Translations under genes and position numbers: made by a program
The notes under the pieces: generated by a model
What the model was told of the DNA's origin: nothing
Databases searched by the model: none
Seen by the model: the letters and a program-made list of their open reading frames with translations, nothing else
Assembly: GCA_024683115.1 (NCBI GenBank)
Contig: JAIKYM010000019.1
Span: 1 to 7,089, forward strand
DNA length: 7,089 nucleotides
Direction: 5' to 3'
Source of the DNA: Bacilli bacterium
GTDB taxonomy: Bacteria > Bacillota_I > Bacilli_A > RF39 > UBA660
Part shown: piece by piece, positions 1-6,456 of the stretch
Numbering within the stretch: position 1 is the stretch's first letter
Layout: every line of letters starts with the position of its first letter

Positions 1-1
1 T

Positions 2-217
2 ATCAATATTATTACTAATTATCAAGATAATAATTTAGTTAAAAAATGTTATAAAGAATTATCTTTATCTAATGAGTTAGAAGTAAAAGATAATCAAGAT
101 ATTGTTATATGTGGTATTGGTATTATTAGAGTTAAAAATGCTACTAAAATACAAACTAATATACCTCTTGAGTCTATTGAAGTAAGAAATTCTATTTTTG
201 GTGGCTATTATGAGTAG
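2..217 (+). CDS. C-terminal fragment of a YqeH-like ribosome biogenesis GTPase (5' end outside window)
   Basis: An open frame enters from the left edge and ends at TAG 215-217, giving the last 71 residues of a protein. The tail contains DIVICGIGIIRV followed about 17 residues later by VRNSIF. From memory this matches the C-terminal pattern of YqeH-family circularly permuted GTPases (DIVI-x-GLGW-[IV]-x-[VF], then a hydrophobic strand ending in R-[KS]-[SA]-[LI]-[IF]). YqeH acts in 30S subunit assembly. The usual LGW is IGI here, and none of the GTPase or zinc-finger motifs lie inside the window, so the name is tentative and rests on this one region. The last codons overlap the mutL start (ATGAGTAG at 210-217), which implies translational coupling and a shared transcript. 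An unrelated protein with a similar small beta-rich tail cannot be excluded. Confidence 0.5.
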   Translation: MNIITNYQDNNLVKKCYKELSLSNELEVKDNQDIVICGIGIIRVKNATKIQTNIPLESIEVRNSIFGGYYE

Positions 218-1991
218 AATACATGTAATGTCTGACAATCTATCAAATAAGATAGCTGCAGGAGAAGTTGTTGAAAGAATAGCATCTGTTGTAAAAGAAT
301 TAGTTGAAAATTCAATAGATGCGGAAGCAAAAAATATAATTGTTAATTTAAAAGAATCAGGAACTAAACTTATAGAAGTTATTGATGATGGAATTGGTAT
401 GGATAGTGAAGATGCATTACTTTCATTTCAAAGACATGCAACATCTAAAATAACAAAAGAAGATGATTTATTTTTTATTAACACATTAGGATTCCGTGGT
501 GAAGCATTAGCTTCTATTGCATCTGTTTCTAAAGTAGATATGAGAACTAGCCAAGGTATGGAAGGTACTCATATTTATATTGAAGGTGGCAAGCTAATTA
601 CTAATGAAACAAGTGATGCAAGAAAAGGAACAACTATTAGTGTTGCTGACCTTTTCTATAATACACCTGCAAGATTAAAGTATTTAAAAACTCTTCAAAC
701 AGAATTAGCTAATGTAACTATGTATATTGAAAAACTAGCATTAGCTCATGAAGAAATATCATTTACTTTAACCAACAATGGTAATTCCATTGTTTATACA
801 TCAGGTTCAAATGATTTACTTAAAGTAATACACGAGATATATGGTTATTCAGTATCTTCTAACATGATTAAAATAGAGGCGTCTAATGATGATTATGATA
901 TCTCTGGATATATTTGTAAGCCTACAATACTAAAATCTACTAAAACACATATGAATGTGATGGTAAATGGTAGAGTAGTATCAAATAACAATGTTAATAA
1001 AGCTATTAATGAAGGATATTTTAGATTTAAACCAGATCCTAAGTATCCTGTAGTAGTATTAAAAATTGAAACAGATCCTACGTTGATAGATGTTAATATT
1101 CATCCGTCTAAAAATGATATTAAGTTTTCTAAAATAGAGGACTTAGAACAATTAATATCTACAACAATTAATAAAGCATTAACTAATACTTTATTAGTGC
1201 AAAATGTAGAAGAAAGAATACAAGTTAAACCAATAGTAAATACACCTGTTTATGAAGAAACTAAACCTATTGTAGATGAATTAAGTGATGTAAAAGGTGA
1301 TCAATTAGAATTAATAAGTACTATTGAAGAAAAAGATGATTATAAAGAAGTACAAGTAAAGGTAGAAGAATCATCTGTTTCTCATGATAACAAAAATGAA
1401 GAGATAAGAAATCTTGTATTAACACCTCTTGCTATTATTAAAAAAACTTATATAGTTGCTGAAGGTGAAGATGGTATGTACCTTATAGATCAACATGCAG
1501 CACATGAAAGAATCAACTATGAACGTGTAACTAAAGAATTCGAAGAAAGAAAGATAAATAGAACATCAATGTTAATACCTTTAACAATTGAATTATCTAC
1601 TAGTGATTTTATAAAAATAAAAGAGCACTTTGATGCTTTAGATAGTTTTGGTTTTTTAGTTGAAGAATTTGGATTAAATACTATAGTAATAAAAGAACAT
1701 CCTACATGGTTAAGAGCGGGATATGAAGAAGAAACTATTAATAAAGTTATTGAATTGATTATAGATGAAAAGAACTTCTCTGATATGAAATTTAATAATA
1801 AAGTAATAGCTACAATAGCTTGTAAAGCATCAGTTAGAGCTAATGAAGAAATATCATTAGAACAAGCTAGTGCTATCCTAAAAGACCTTGTATTATGTGA
1901 TAATCCATATAACTGTGCACATGGTAGACCGACTATAATTCACTATTCAAATTATGAATTAGAAAAGATGTTTAAGAGAGTTATGAATTAA
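210..1991 (+). CDS. mutL: DNA mismatch repair protein MutL (endonuclease type)
   Basis: 593-residue MutL, the ATPase that couples mismatch recognition by MutS to strand nicking and removal. The N-terminal GHKL ATPase shows KIAAGEVVER, ELVENSIDA (catalytic Glu30, Mg-binding Asn34), DDGIGM (59-64), RHATSKI (75-81), GFRGEAL (94-100) and KGTTI (139-143). Residues about 330-400 form an acidic, Lys/Glu-rich low-complexity linker. The C-terminal domain carries DQHAAHERINYE (427-438), a full match to the DQHA-x2-E-x4-E metal-binding endonuclease motif, plus ACKASVRA (537-544) and CAHGRP (569-574). This is therefore the nicking MutL of Bacillus type, not the E. coli methyl-directed type. SMLIPLTIEL (about 453-462) lies where the beta-clamp-binding motif (Q-x-[IL]-V-P-L in Bacillus) sits, but the leading Gln is absent. 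I chose ATG 210 over the in-frame TTG at 198: homologues start a few residues before the KIAAGE motif, and GGTGG (200-204) sits 5 bases upstream. mutS is not adjacent on the visible side. Confidence 0.97.
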   Translation: MSRIHVMSDNLSNKIAAGEVVERIASVVKELVENSIDAEAKNIIVNLKESGTKLIEVIDDGIGMDSEDALLSFQRHATSKITKEDDLFFINTLGFRGEALASIASVSKVDMRTSQGMEGTHIYIEGGKLITNETSDARKGTTISVADLFYNTPARLKYLKTLQTELANVTMYIEKLALAHEEISFTLTNNGNSIVYTSGSNDLLKVIHEIYGYSVSSNMIKIEASNDDYDISGYICKPTILKSTKTHMNVMVNGRVVSNNNVNKAINEGYFRFKPDPKYPVVVLKIETDPTLIDVNIHPSKNDIKFSKIEDLEQLISTTINKALTNTLLVQNVEERIQVKPIVNTPVYEETKPIVDELSDVKGDQLELISTIEEKDDYKEVQVKVEESSVSHDNKNEEIRNLVLTPLAIIKKTYIVAEGEDGMYLIDQHAAHERINYERVTKEFEERKINRTSMLIPLTIELSTSDFIKIKEHFDALDSFGFLVEEFGLNTIVIKEHPTWLRAGYEEETINKVIELIIDEKNFSDMKFNNKVIATIACKASVRANEEISLEQASAILKDLVLCDNPYNCAHGRPTIIHYSNYELEKMFKRVMN

Positions 1992-2000
1992 CTCTCTTTT
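1974..2000 (+). terminator. Rho-independent terminator of mutL, stop codon inside the hairpin
   Basis: Perfect 10-bp stem, 1974-1983 (AAGAGAGTTA) with 1989-1998 (TAACTCTCTT), and a 5-base loop. It runs directly into TTTT (1997-2000), then C and more A/T. The left arm is the last codons of mutL and the TAA stop (1989-1991) opens the right arm. The T-tract is short and the stem holds only three G-C pairs, so termination may be partial. It sits just ahead of the next gene's -35 box. Confidence 0.7.
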
Positions 2001-2005
2001 CTAAT

Positions 2006-2033
2006 TTGACAAATGAAAATAAATATATATAAT
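2006..2033 (+). promoter_or_regulatory. Sigma-A-type promoter of the 134-residue orphan gene
   Basis: TTGACA at 2006-2011 and TATAAT at 2028-2033 are both perfect matches to the housekeeping consensus, with a 16-bp spacer. Transcription would start near 2040, giving a leader of about 17 bases that contains the Shine-Dalgarno GGAGGA (2045-2050). No operator-like dyad is visible, so strong, possibly constitutive, expression is inferred. Confidence 0.85.
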
Positions 2034-2056
2034 ACAAGTTAGTCGGAGGAAAATTT

Positions 2057-2461
2057 ATGGAAAGAAACAACTTTATATGTACTAATAAAAGAGTGCAAAT
2101 GGCATTAAATATATTTGATAGTATAACTAATGGAGAAGAAGTAAATGAACCTATATTATTTTCTTTATCACATAAATTGTTTGCTTTACCAAATGGTGAA
2201 GAAGGTTCATTATTCATGTTTGCCTTAGCTATGAATGAATATATACCTGCATTATATTTACTTGAAACAGATCATGTATATGATGAACGAGAAGATATAA
2301 TAAATGCATTAAAAGCATCACTATGTACTATAGAGGATAAAGATATATCAAAACTTGACGAAAACAATGCTGTAGAAAATAGAATTAAACAAAGATACCT
2401 TAGAAATATCGAAGCAAAGAATGCTTTAGTACAAAGATATCCTGAAAGAGCAAGAGTATAA
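2057..2461 (+). CDS. Hypothetical protein, 134 aa, monocistronic, family not recognised
   Basis: I do not recognise this family. It is a real gene on several signs: a perfect-hexamer promoter at 2006-2033, a strong Shine-Dalgarno GGAGGA (2045-2050) six bases before ATG 2057, codon use like its neighbours, and an intrinsic terminator overlapping its 3' end. The protein is soluble, with no signal peptide or membrane segment, and looks mostly alpha-helical. A hydrophobic stretch (about 49-69, including LFMFALAMNEYIPALYLL) is followed by an acidic middle and a basic, helical C-terminus (about 100-134) rich in Arg, Lys, Asn and Ala. It has two cysteines (8 and 90) with no metal-binding spacing. 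A small regulatory or structural protein is possible, but nothing in the sequence fixes a role. Its position between mutL and mraZ does not link it clearly to either, because it has its own promoter and terminator. Confidence 0.85.
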   Translation: MERNNFICTNKRVQMALNIFDSITNGEEVNEPILFSLSHKLFALPNGEEGSLFMFALAMNEYIPALYLLETDHVYDEREDIINALKASLCTIEDKDISKLDENNAVENRIKQRYLRNIEAKNALVQRYPERARV

Positions 2462-2474
2462 TTGCTCTTTTTTT
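2445..2474 (+). terminator. Rho-independent terminator after the 134-residue orphan gene
   Basis: Perfect 9-bp stem, 2445-2453 (AAAGAGCAA) with 2462-2470 (TTGCTCTTT), an 8-base loop that contains the TAA stop codon (2459-2461), and a run of seven T (2468-2474). It separates this unit from the division cluster. Confidence 0.85.
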
Positions 2475-2535
2475 ATTATATAAAATACGAACAAATATAT
2501 GATTTACAAACACCCTTAAAATATACTCTAATCTA

Positions 2536-2569
2536 TTGTTCTAAGTGGCAAAAAGTAGTATATTATAAT
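2536..2569 (+). promoter_or_regulatory. Promoter of the mraZ-led division operon
   Basis: TATAAT (2564-2569) is a perfect -10 but has no good -35 at 16-18 bp. An overlapping alternative is TTGTTC (2536-2541), a 17-bp spacer and TATATT (2559-2564). Either places the start of transcription around 2571-2576, with a leader of about 35 bases before mraZ. The weak -35 and the surrounding AGTGG boxes suggest a controlled rather than maximal promoter. Which -10 is used cannot be decided from the sequence alone. Confidence 0.65.
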
Positions 2570-2600
2570 TGAACAGTGGTAAAAAGTGGAAGAAAGTGGG
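2543..2600 (+). promoter_or_regulatory. MraZ operator: five AGTGG-type boxes in helical phase
   Basis: Three direct repeats follow the -10 at exact 10-bp spacing: CAGTGG (2574-2579), AAGTGG (2584-2589) and AAGTGG (2594-2599). The AGTGG cores begin at 2575, 2585 and 2595. Two more lie inside the promoter spacer, also 10 bp apart: AAGTGG (2543-2548) and a one-mismatch AAGTAG (2553-2558). The two groups are 21 bp apart, about two helical turns. MraZ is known to bind GTGG-containing direct repeats with about 10-bp period upstream of its own gene, and the Mollicutes version is written AAAGTG-K-N3, which these resemble. Binding across the promoter by the product of the first gene would give autorepression of the operon. 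The three downstream boxes are near certain; the upstream pair is an inference. Confidence 0.85.
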
Positions 2601-2601
2601 G
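2596..2601 (+). promoter_or_regulatory. Shine-Dalgarno of mraZ, merged with the last MraZ box
   Basis: GTGGGG at 2596-2601 lies 7 bases before ATG 2609 and is the only purine-rich ribosome-binding candidate there. Its first four bases belong to the third downstream AGTGG repeat, so one sequence serves as DNA operator and mRNA ribosome-binding site. It fixes ATG 2609 as the start rather than the in-frame GTG at 2576, which lies inside an operator box and would add 11 residues not found in the family. Confidence 0.65.
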
Positions 2602-2608
2602 AATTTCC

Positions 2609-3052
2609 ATGCTGATGGGTGAATATCATCATAACATTGATGACAAAAAGAGATTAGTTATACCTAGTAAATTCCGTTCTGAACTAGGAGAAAACTTTAT
2701 TCTTACTCGTGGATTAGATGGATGTCTATTCGTTTATTCCAATCAAGAGTGGAATAAAATTGTAGAAAAATTAAAAAATTTACCATTCACTCAAAAGGAT
2801 GCGAGATTCTTTACAAGATTTTTCCTTTCTGGTGCTACTGTATGTGAAATAGACCACGCTGGTCGAATTTCATTTACCTCCCCATTGATCGAATACGCCG
2901 ATATAACAAAGGAATGCGTTATAATCGGCGCAAACGATCACTTAGAAATATGGTCTAAAGAGTCTTGGGATAAATTTATGGATGATAACATTGATAAATT
3001 CTCAGACATAGCAGAAAACTTATTTACAACAGGTGATTACAATGCATTATAG
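2609..3052 (+). CDS. mraZ: Transcriptional regulator MraZ
   Basis: 147-residue MraZ, close to the usual length of about 143-150. It is the DNA-binding regulator that opens the division and cell wall cluster in most bacteria and controls that cluster through GTGG repeats. It has two SpoVT/AbrB-like halves, each with the D-x3-R signature: IDDKKRLVIPSKFR (Asp11, Arg15) and IDHAGRISF (Asp82, Arg86). The first half has Lys where Gly is common (DxKGR). The protein starts MLMGEYHHNI, as expected for the family, at ATG 2609; an ATG two codons further on is less likely. The five boxes upstream of the gene are the expected binding site. The stop codon overlaps the start of rsmH by 11 bases (ATG 3042, TAG 3050-3052), so the two are translationally coupled. 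The middle of the gene (2852-2944) uses C-ending codons far more often than its neighbours. Confidence 0.97.
   Translation: MLMGEYHHNIDDKKRLVIPSKFRSELGENFILTRGLDGCLFVYSNQEWNKIVEKLKNLPFTQKDARFFTRFFLSGATVCEIDHAGRISFTSPLIEYADITKECVIIGANDHLEIWSKESWDKFMDDNIDKFSDIAENLFTTGDYNAL
2886..2940. repeat. Imperfect inverted repeat inside mraZ
   Basis: TGATCG (2886-2891) pairs with CGATCA (2935-2940), and CGCCGAT (2896-2902) pairs with ATCGGCG (2924-2930), both around the same centre at 2913. The two stems are separated by a small asymmetry-free internal loop (4 bases per side, one of them pairable) and enclose a 21-base apical loop. It is visibly GC-richer than the surrounding sequence. A smaller perfect dyad, GACCA-N3-TGGTC, lies just upstream at 2852-2864. 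It could be an RNA hairpin, a protein-binding dyad, or chance within coding sequence. Confidence 0.4.
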
Positions 3053-3962
3053 TGTTTTATTAAATGAATCAATTGAAGGCTTAAATATTAAGCCAGACGG
3101 AATATATGTAGATGCAACTTTAGGCTATGCAGGTCATTCAAGTAAGATATTAGAGAAATTAACTACTGGACATTTATATGCTTTTGATCAAGATGTTGAA
3201 GCTATTGAGTACTCCTTTAAAAAGTTAGATAGTATTAGTCATGATAATTTCACAATTATCAAATCTAACTTTATTAGTCTTAAAGAAGAACTTAATAAAC
3301 TAGGTGTTGATAAAGTAGATGGAATATTATTTGATTTAGGATTTTCTTCCCCACAAATTGATGATCCTAGTCGAGGCTTTTCATTTATGAAAGATGCGCC
3401 ATTAGACATGCGAATGAATCAAGAACAAAAAGAATCAGCTTATGATGTAGTTAATAAATATAAAGAAGAAGAGTTAACAAACATATTTTATAAATATGCA
3501 GAAGAAAAATACTCAAGAAGTATTGCTAAAGGAATAATTAATAATCGACCTATTAATACAACAATGGAGTTAGTTGAAGTAATTAAGAAATCTGTACCAT
3601 TTGCTTATTACTTAAAGAAACATCCAGAAAGAGAAATATTCCAAGCAATAAGAATAGAAGTTAATAAAGAATTATATGTTTTAGAAAAAGTTCTTCCAGA
3701 TGCAATAGAAATGCTTAATAAAGGTGGAAGAATATGCGTAATAACATTCCATTCCTTAGAGGATAGAATAGTTAAACAACAATTTAAAAAAGACAGTGAA
3801 GTAAATCAATTAATGATGGGTCTAAGAGATGAAGACATACCAGTTGAATTTAGACCTAAATTGAAATTAATAAATAAAAAACCGATTGAAGCTTCAAATA
3901 AAGAATTAGAGGAGAACTCAAGAAGTAAGAGTGCGAAATTAAGAATAGTTGAAAGGGTGTAA
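3042..3962 (+). CDS. rsmH: 16S rRNA (cytosine(1402)-N(4))-methyltransferase RsmH
   Basis: 306 residues, near the family norm of about 310. The enzyme uses S-adenosylmethionine to methylate N4 of C1402 in the 16S rRNA decoding centre. Visible in order: SAM-binding VDATLGYAGHS (23-33, with Tyr where Gly or Arg is common), acidic FDQD (48-51), DLGFSSPQ (98-105), RGFSF (111-115), PLDMRM (120-125), EEKYSR (154-159), FQAIRIEVN (200-208), TFHSLEDRIVK (235-245) and the C-terminal NSRSKSAKLR (292-301). All signature blocks are intact, so it should be active. I chose ATG 3042, giving MHYSVLLNES, which matches the family's HxxVLLxE opening. AGGTGA (3031-3036) is a good Shine-Dalgarno 5 bases upstream and lies within mraZ. 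An in-frame GTG at 3033 overlaps that site and is rejected. ftsL follows after 5 bases. Confidence 0.97.
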   Translation: MHYSVLLNESIEGLNIKPDGIYVDATLGYAGHSSKILEKLTTGHLYAFDQDVEAIEYSFKKLDSISHDNFTIIKSNFISLKEELNKLGVDKVDGILFDLGFSSPQIDDPSRGFSFMKDAPLDMRMNQEQKESAYDVVNKYKEEELTNIFYKYAEEKYSRSIAKGIINNRPINTTMELVEVIKKSVPFAYYLKKHPEREIFQAIRIEVNKELYVLEKVLPDAIEMLNKGGRICVITFHSLEDRIVKQQFKKDSEVNQLMMGLRDEDIPVEFRPKLKLINKKPIEASNKELEENSRSKSAKLRIVERV

Positions 3963-3967
3963 TTATT

Positions 3968-4261
3968 ATGAGAAAGAATACTAAATTAGGAGTTAGATTT
4001 CATGGATTTGATAGAGTTTGCATAGGATTAATTGTATTATGTTTTGTATGTACATTAATCACTGTAGTTTACACTAGATCAAAATTATCTACTACTAATA
4101 TTGAAGTAGAAAGAATGAGAGAAAAAATAACTACTCAAGAAAATATTAACTCAGCCTTATCTATGCAAGTAGACGAATTAGCTAGTTTATCAACTATTCA
4201 AAATGTTGCAAAAGAATATGGTTTAAGCTATAATAATGATAATATTGTAGTAATAAAATAA
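3968..4261 (+). CDS. ftsL: Cell division protein FtsL
   Basis: 97-residue bitopic membrane protein of the divisome. FtsL pairs with DivIC/FtsB and activates the septal synthase pair FtsW and class B PBP. Its layout is typical: a short basic cytoplasmic tail (1-16), one membrane segment (about 17-36, including CIGLIVLCFVCTLITVV), then an extracytoplasmic leucine-zipper-like coiled coil (about 38-73). A C-terminal STIQNVAKEYGLSY (75-88) matches the family's IExxAxxxLGL pattern, and the protein ends in a short hydrophobic strand. Family sequence identity is always low, so the call rests on this layout and on its place between rsmH and the PBP. The Shine-Dalgarno is probably AAGGG (3953-3957) at the end of rsmH, with rather long spacing. 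There is a 14-base gap to the PBP gene. Confidence 0.9.
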   Translation: MRKNTKLGVRFHGFDRVCIGLIVLCFVCTLITVVYTRSKLSTTNIEVERMREKITTQENINSALSMQVDELASLSTIQNVAKEYGLSYNNDNIVVIK

Positions 4262-4275
4262 AGAAGTGATAACAT

Positions 4276-6456
4276 ATGAAAATTAAGGGCAATACTATTC
4301 AAATAAATTTCTTGTTTGTTATAGTTATTGTTCTTTTATTTTGCGCAATTGTATGGAAATTATGCGTTGTCGCATTAAATGATGTTGTTGAGGGCATAAA
4401 TATTAGAGAACTTGCAGACTCAAGAATAATAGCAACTAAGACTATTTATTCTACTCGTGGAACTATTTATGATAATTCTGGTGAAGCAGTTGCAGAAAAC
4501 GTCAATTCCTATATAATGGTAGCTGTTTTATCTTCACAAAAGACAACAAATCCAGATAATCCTAAACATGTAGTAGATTATAAAAGAACTGCTGAAGAGT
4601 TATCTAATTTATTTTTATCAGTTGATCCTAAATCTTCAATGACGTATGAATATATATTACAAAGATTAAATACAAAAGGTGCATACCAAGTTGAATTTGG
4701 TATGGGTGGTAAAAATATATCTGAGACAATGAAGAATAAAATACAAAAACTTAATTTACCAGGTATAGAATTTACTAAAACATTCAAAAGATATTATCAA
4801 AATGGAGATTTTGCTTCATATCTAATAGGTTATGCAGTTAAAAAGCAAGATGACAACGGTAATGAATACTTAGTAGGTGAGTTAGGTATTGAAGGATACT
4901 GCGATAGATATCTTAAAGGTAAAGATGGATATATTACTTATGAAAAAGATGCGCAAGGTTATCAATTAGCTGATAGACCTTCTTATGGCGAAGATGCACA
5001 AGATGGATATGATATATATCTAACACTTGATAAACAAGTTCAAATGTTTGTTGATACAGCTGTAGATGAGTTTAATCAACATAATCCAGCATGGACAAGT
5101 ATAACTATAGCTAAAGCTGACAGCGGAGCAATTATTGCATCATCTTCATCACCATCTTTTGATCCAAATAAATTAAATATATCTGATTATTTAAATCCTA
5201 TGACTTCATATACATATGAACCTGGATCTACTATGAAAATTTTTTCTTTCATGTCTGCCATGGAAGAAGGAATTTATAAAGGTGATGAAAAGTATAAAAC
5301 AGGTAGTATTCAAGTTGATGAATATAACATCTCTGACTGGAATAAAAAAGGTTGGGGTATGATTACCTATGATAAAGGTTTTACATATTCATCTAACGTT
5401 GCTGCTGTTATGTTAGCTCAAGCTTTAGGTAGAAATACGTTAAAGGATTATTATTCTAAATTAGGCTTAGGAAAACAAACAGGAATAGAATTAGCTAATG
5501 AAGCTGCTGGAACAATTGATTTCCAATATGCATCTGAATTAGCATCTGTTTCATATGGTCAAGGTATGACTGTAACACCTATTCAAATGATACAAGCATT
5601 AACTACAATAACTAACGATGGTGTAATGTTAAAACCTTATGTAATTGATAAAATTGTTAATCCGAACACAGGTGAAGTAGAGTATCAAGGTAAAAGAACC
5701 GAAGTAAGAAAAATATTCTCATCTAAGACAACAACTAAGATTGTTGAATTAATGGATCTAACTGTTAACTCAGATGATCCTGTAGCAACAGGTAAGAGAT
5801 ATGCATCATCTAATGTTAAACTAATAGGTAAAACAGGTACTGCTAACTATATTGATTCTAAAACTGGACAATATGCAAAAGGTGATAGATACGTTATAAG
5901 AAGTTTTGCAGGAATATTCCCTAAAGATAACCCAGAATACATTATTTATGTAGTTACAAAAGATTTTGATGGTGGAGCTAAGGAAATGGGTGCATCTATC
6001 AAAAAACTTGTAGAATCAGTTGCTAAATATAAAAATATCGAAGATAGATTATCAGATAAAGATCCAACTAAAATTGTTAAAATTGGTAATTATCAAAGTA
6101 TGCCTATTTTAACTGCTACTAAAGAATTAAATGAAATAGGTGTAACTCCTATAATCGTAGGAAATGGTTCAAACGTTATTAAACAATTCCCAGCTAAGAA
6201 TACAACTACATCTATTCAAAGTAAGGTATTCTTATTAACTAATGGAGATATTTTTACAATGCCAGATGTTAAGAATTATTCATCTAAAGATGTTATTGAA
6301 TTATGTAATCTAATAGGTTTAAAATATACATTAAATGGATTTGGATATGTAGAATCTACTACAATTGAACCGGGTACTGAAGTTCATAGTGGAGATAATA
6401 TAGTAATTAATTTAAAAAATATTGAACCTGAGAGTTTGATTGATAAGGAGACGTAA
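4276..6456 (+). CDS. pbpB: Class B penicillin-binding protein (PBP2B/FtsI type) with two PASTA domains
   Basis: 726-residue monofunctional D,D-transpeptidase that cross-links septal peptidoglycan on the outer face of the membrane. It has an N-terminal membrane anchor (about 10-34). The PBP dimerisation domain follows (about 55-235) and opens with STRGTIYDNSGE. The transpeptidase domain (about 245-585) has all three active-site motifs: STMK (catalytic Ser318, Lys321), SSN (372-374) and KTGT (519-522); SYGQGMTVTPIQM (426-438) is also typical. Two PASTA repeats follow at about 600-657 and 658-713. The length and two PASTA repeats fit B. subtilis PBP2B (about 716 residues) better than the one-PASTA SpoVD, though a SpoVD-like role cannot be ruled out from this gene alone. 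A Shine-Dalgarno-like AGAAGTGAT (4262-4270) precedes ATG 4276 by 5 bases. The stop TAA overlaps the next ATG by one base (TAATG). No second PBP follows, unlike the pbpB-spoVD pair of Bacillus. Confidence 0.95.
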   Translation: MKIKGNTIQINFLFVIVIVLLFCAIVWKLCVVALNDVVEGINIRELADSRIIATKTIYSTRGTIYDNSGEAVAENVNSYIMVAVLSSQKTTNPDNPKHVVDYKRTAEELSNLFLSVDPKSSMTYEYILQRLNTKGAYQVEFGMGGKNISETMKNKIQKLNLPGIEFTKTFKRYYQNGDFASYLIGYAVKKQDDNGNEYLVGELGIEGYCDRYLKGKDGYITYEKDAQGYQLADRPSYGEDAQDGYDIYLTLDKQVQMFVDTAVDEFNQHNPAWTSITIAKADSGAIIASSSSPSFDPNKLNISDYLNPMTSYTYEPGSTMKIFSFMSAMEEGIYKGDEKYKTGSIQVDEYNISDWNKKGWGMITYDKGFTYSSNVAAVMLAQALGRNTLKDYYSKLGLGKQTGIELANEAAGTIDFQYASELASVSYGQGMTVTPIQMIQALTTITNDGVMLKPYVIDKIVNPNTGEVEYQGKRTEVRKIFSSKTTTKIVELMDLTVNSDDPVATGKRYASSNVKLIGKTGTANYIDSKTGQYAKGDRYVIRSFAGIFPKDNPEYIIYVVTKDFDGGAKEMGASIKKLVESVAKYKNIEDRLSDKDPTKIVKIGNYQSMPILTATKELNEIGVTPIIVGNGSNVIKQFPAKNTTTSIQSKVFLLTNGDIFTMPDVKNYSSKDVIELCNLIGLKYTLNGFGYVESTTIEPGTEVHSGDNIVINLKNIEPESLIDKET

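Noticed and set aside
198..209. TTG at 198 as the mutL start, adding four residues
   Set aside because: It overlaps the best Shine-Dalgarno (GGTGG, 200-204), and ATG 210 gives the family-typical N-terminus.
1200..1410. Glu/Lys/Val-rich stretch of mutL as a possible repeat or insertion
   Set aside because: It falls where MutL has its variable flexible linker, and low complexity is expected there.
1981..2217. Minus-strand open frame of 78 codons opposite the mutL terminator and the start of the 134-residue gene
   Set aside because: It runs across a + strand promoter, Shine-Dalgarno and a well-supported gene, and the product looks like antisense of A/T-rich coding sequence.
2503..2532. Second promoter upstream of mraZ, TTTACA with TCTAAT at 18 bp
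   Set aside because: The -10 lacks the key second-position A, and the TATAAT-centred promoter next to the MraZ boxes explains the region better.
2462..2542. Riboswitch or small RNA in the gap before mraZ
   Set aside because: Apart from the terminator right arm and the weak promoter elements, this A/T-rich stretch has no convincing stem or known leader motif.
2576..2608. GTG at 2576 as the mraZ start, adding 11 residues
   Set aside because: It lies within an operator box at about the predicted transcription start, and the extra residues are a translation of the AGTGG repeats.
4578..4787. Minus-strand open frame of 69 codons inside the PBP gene
   Set aside because: It lies wholly within a strongly supported PBP dimerisation domain, with no promoter or ribosome-binding site of its own seen.
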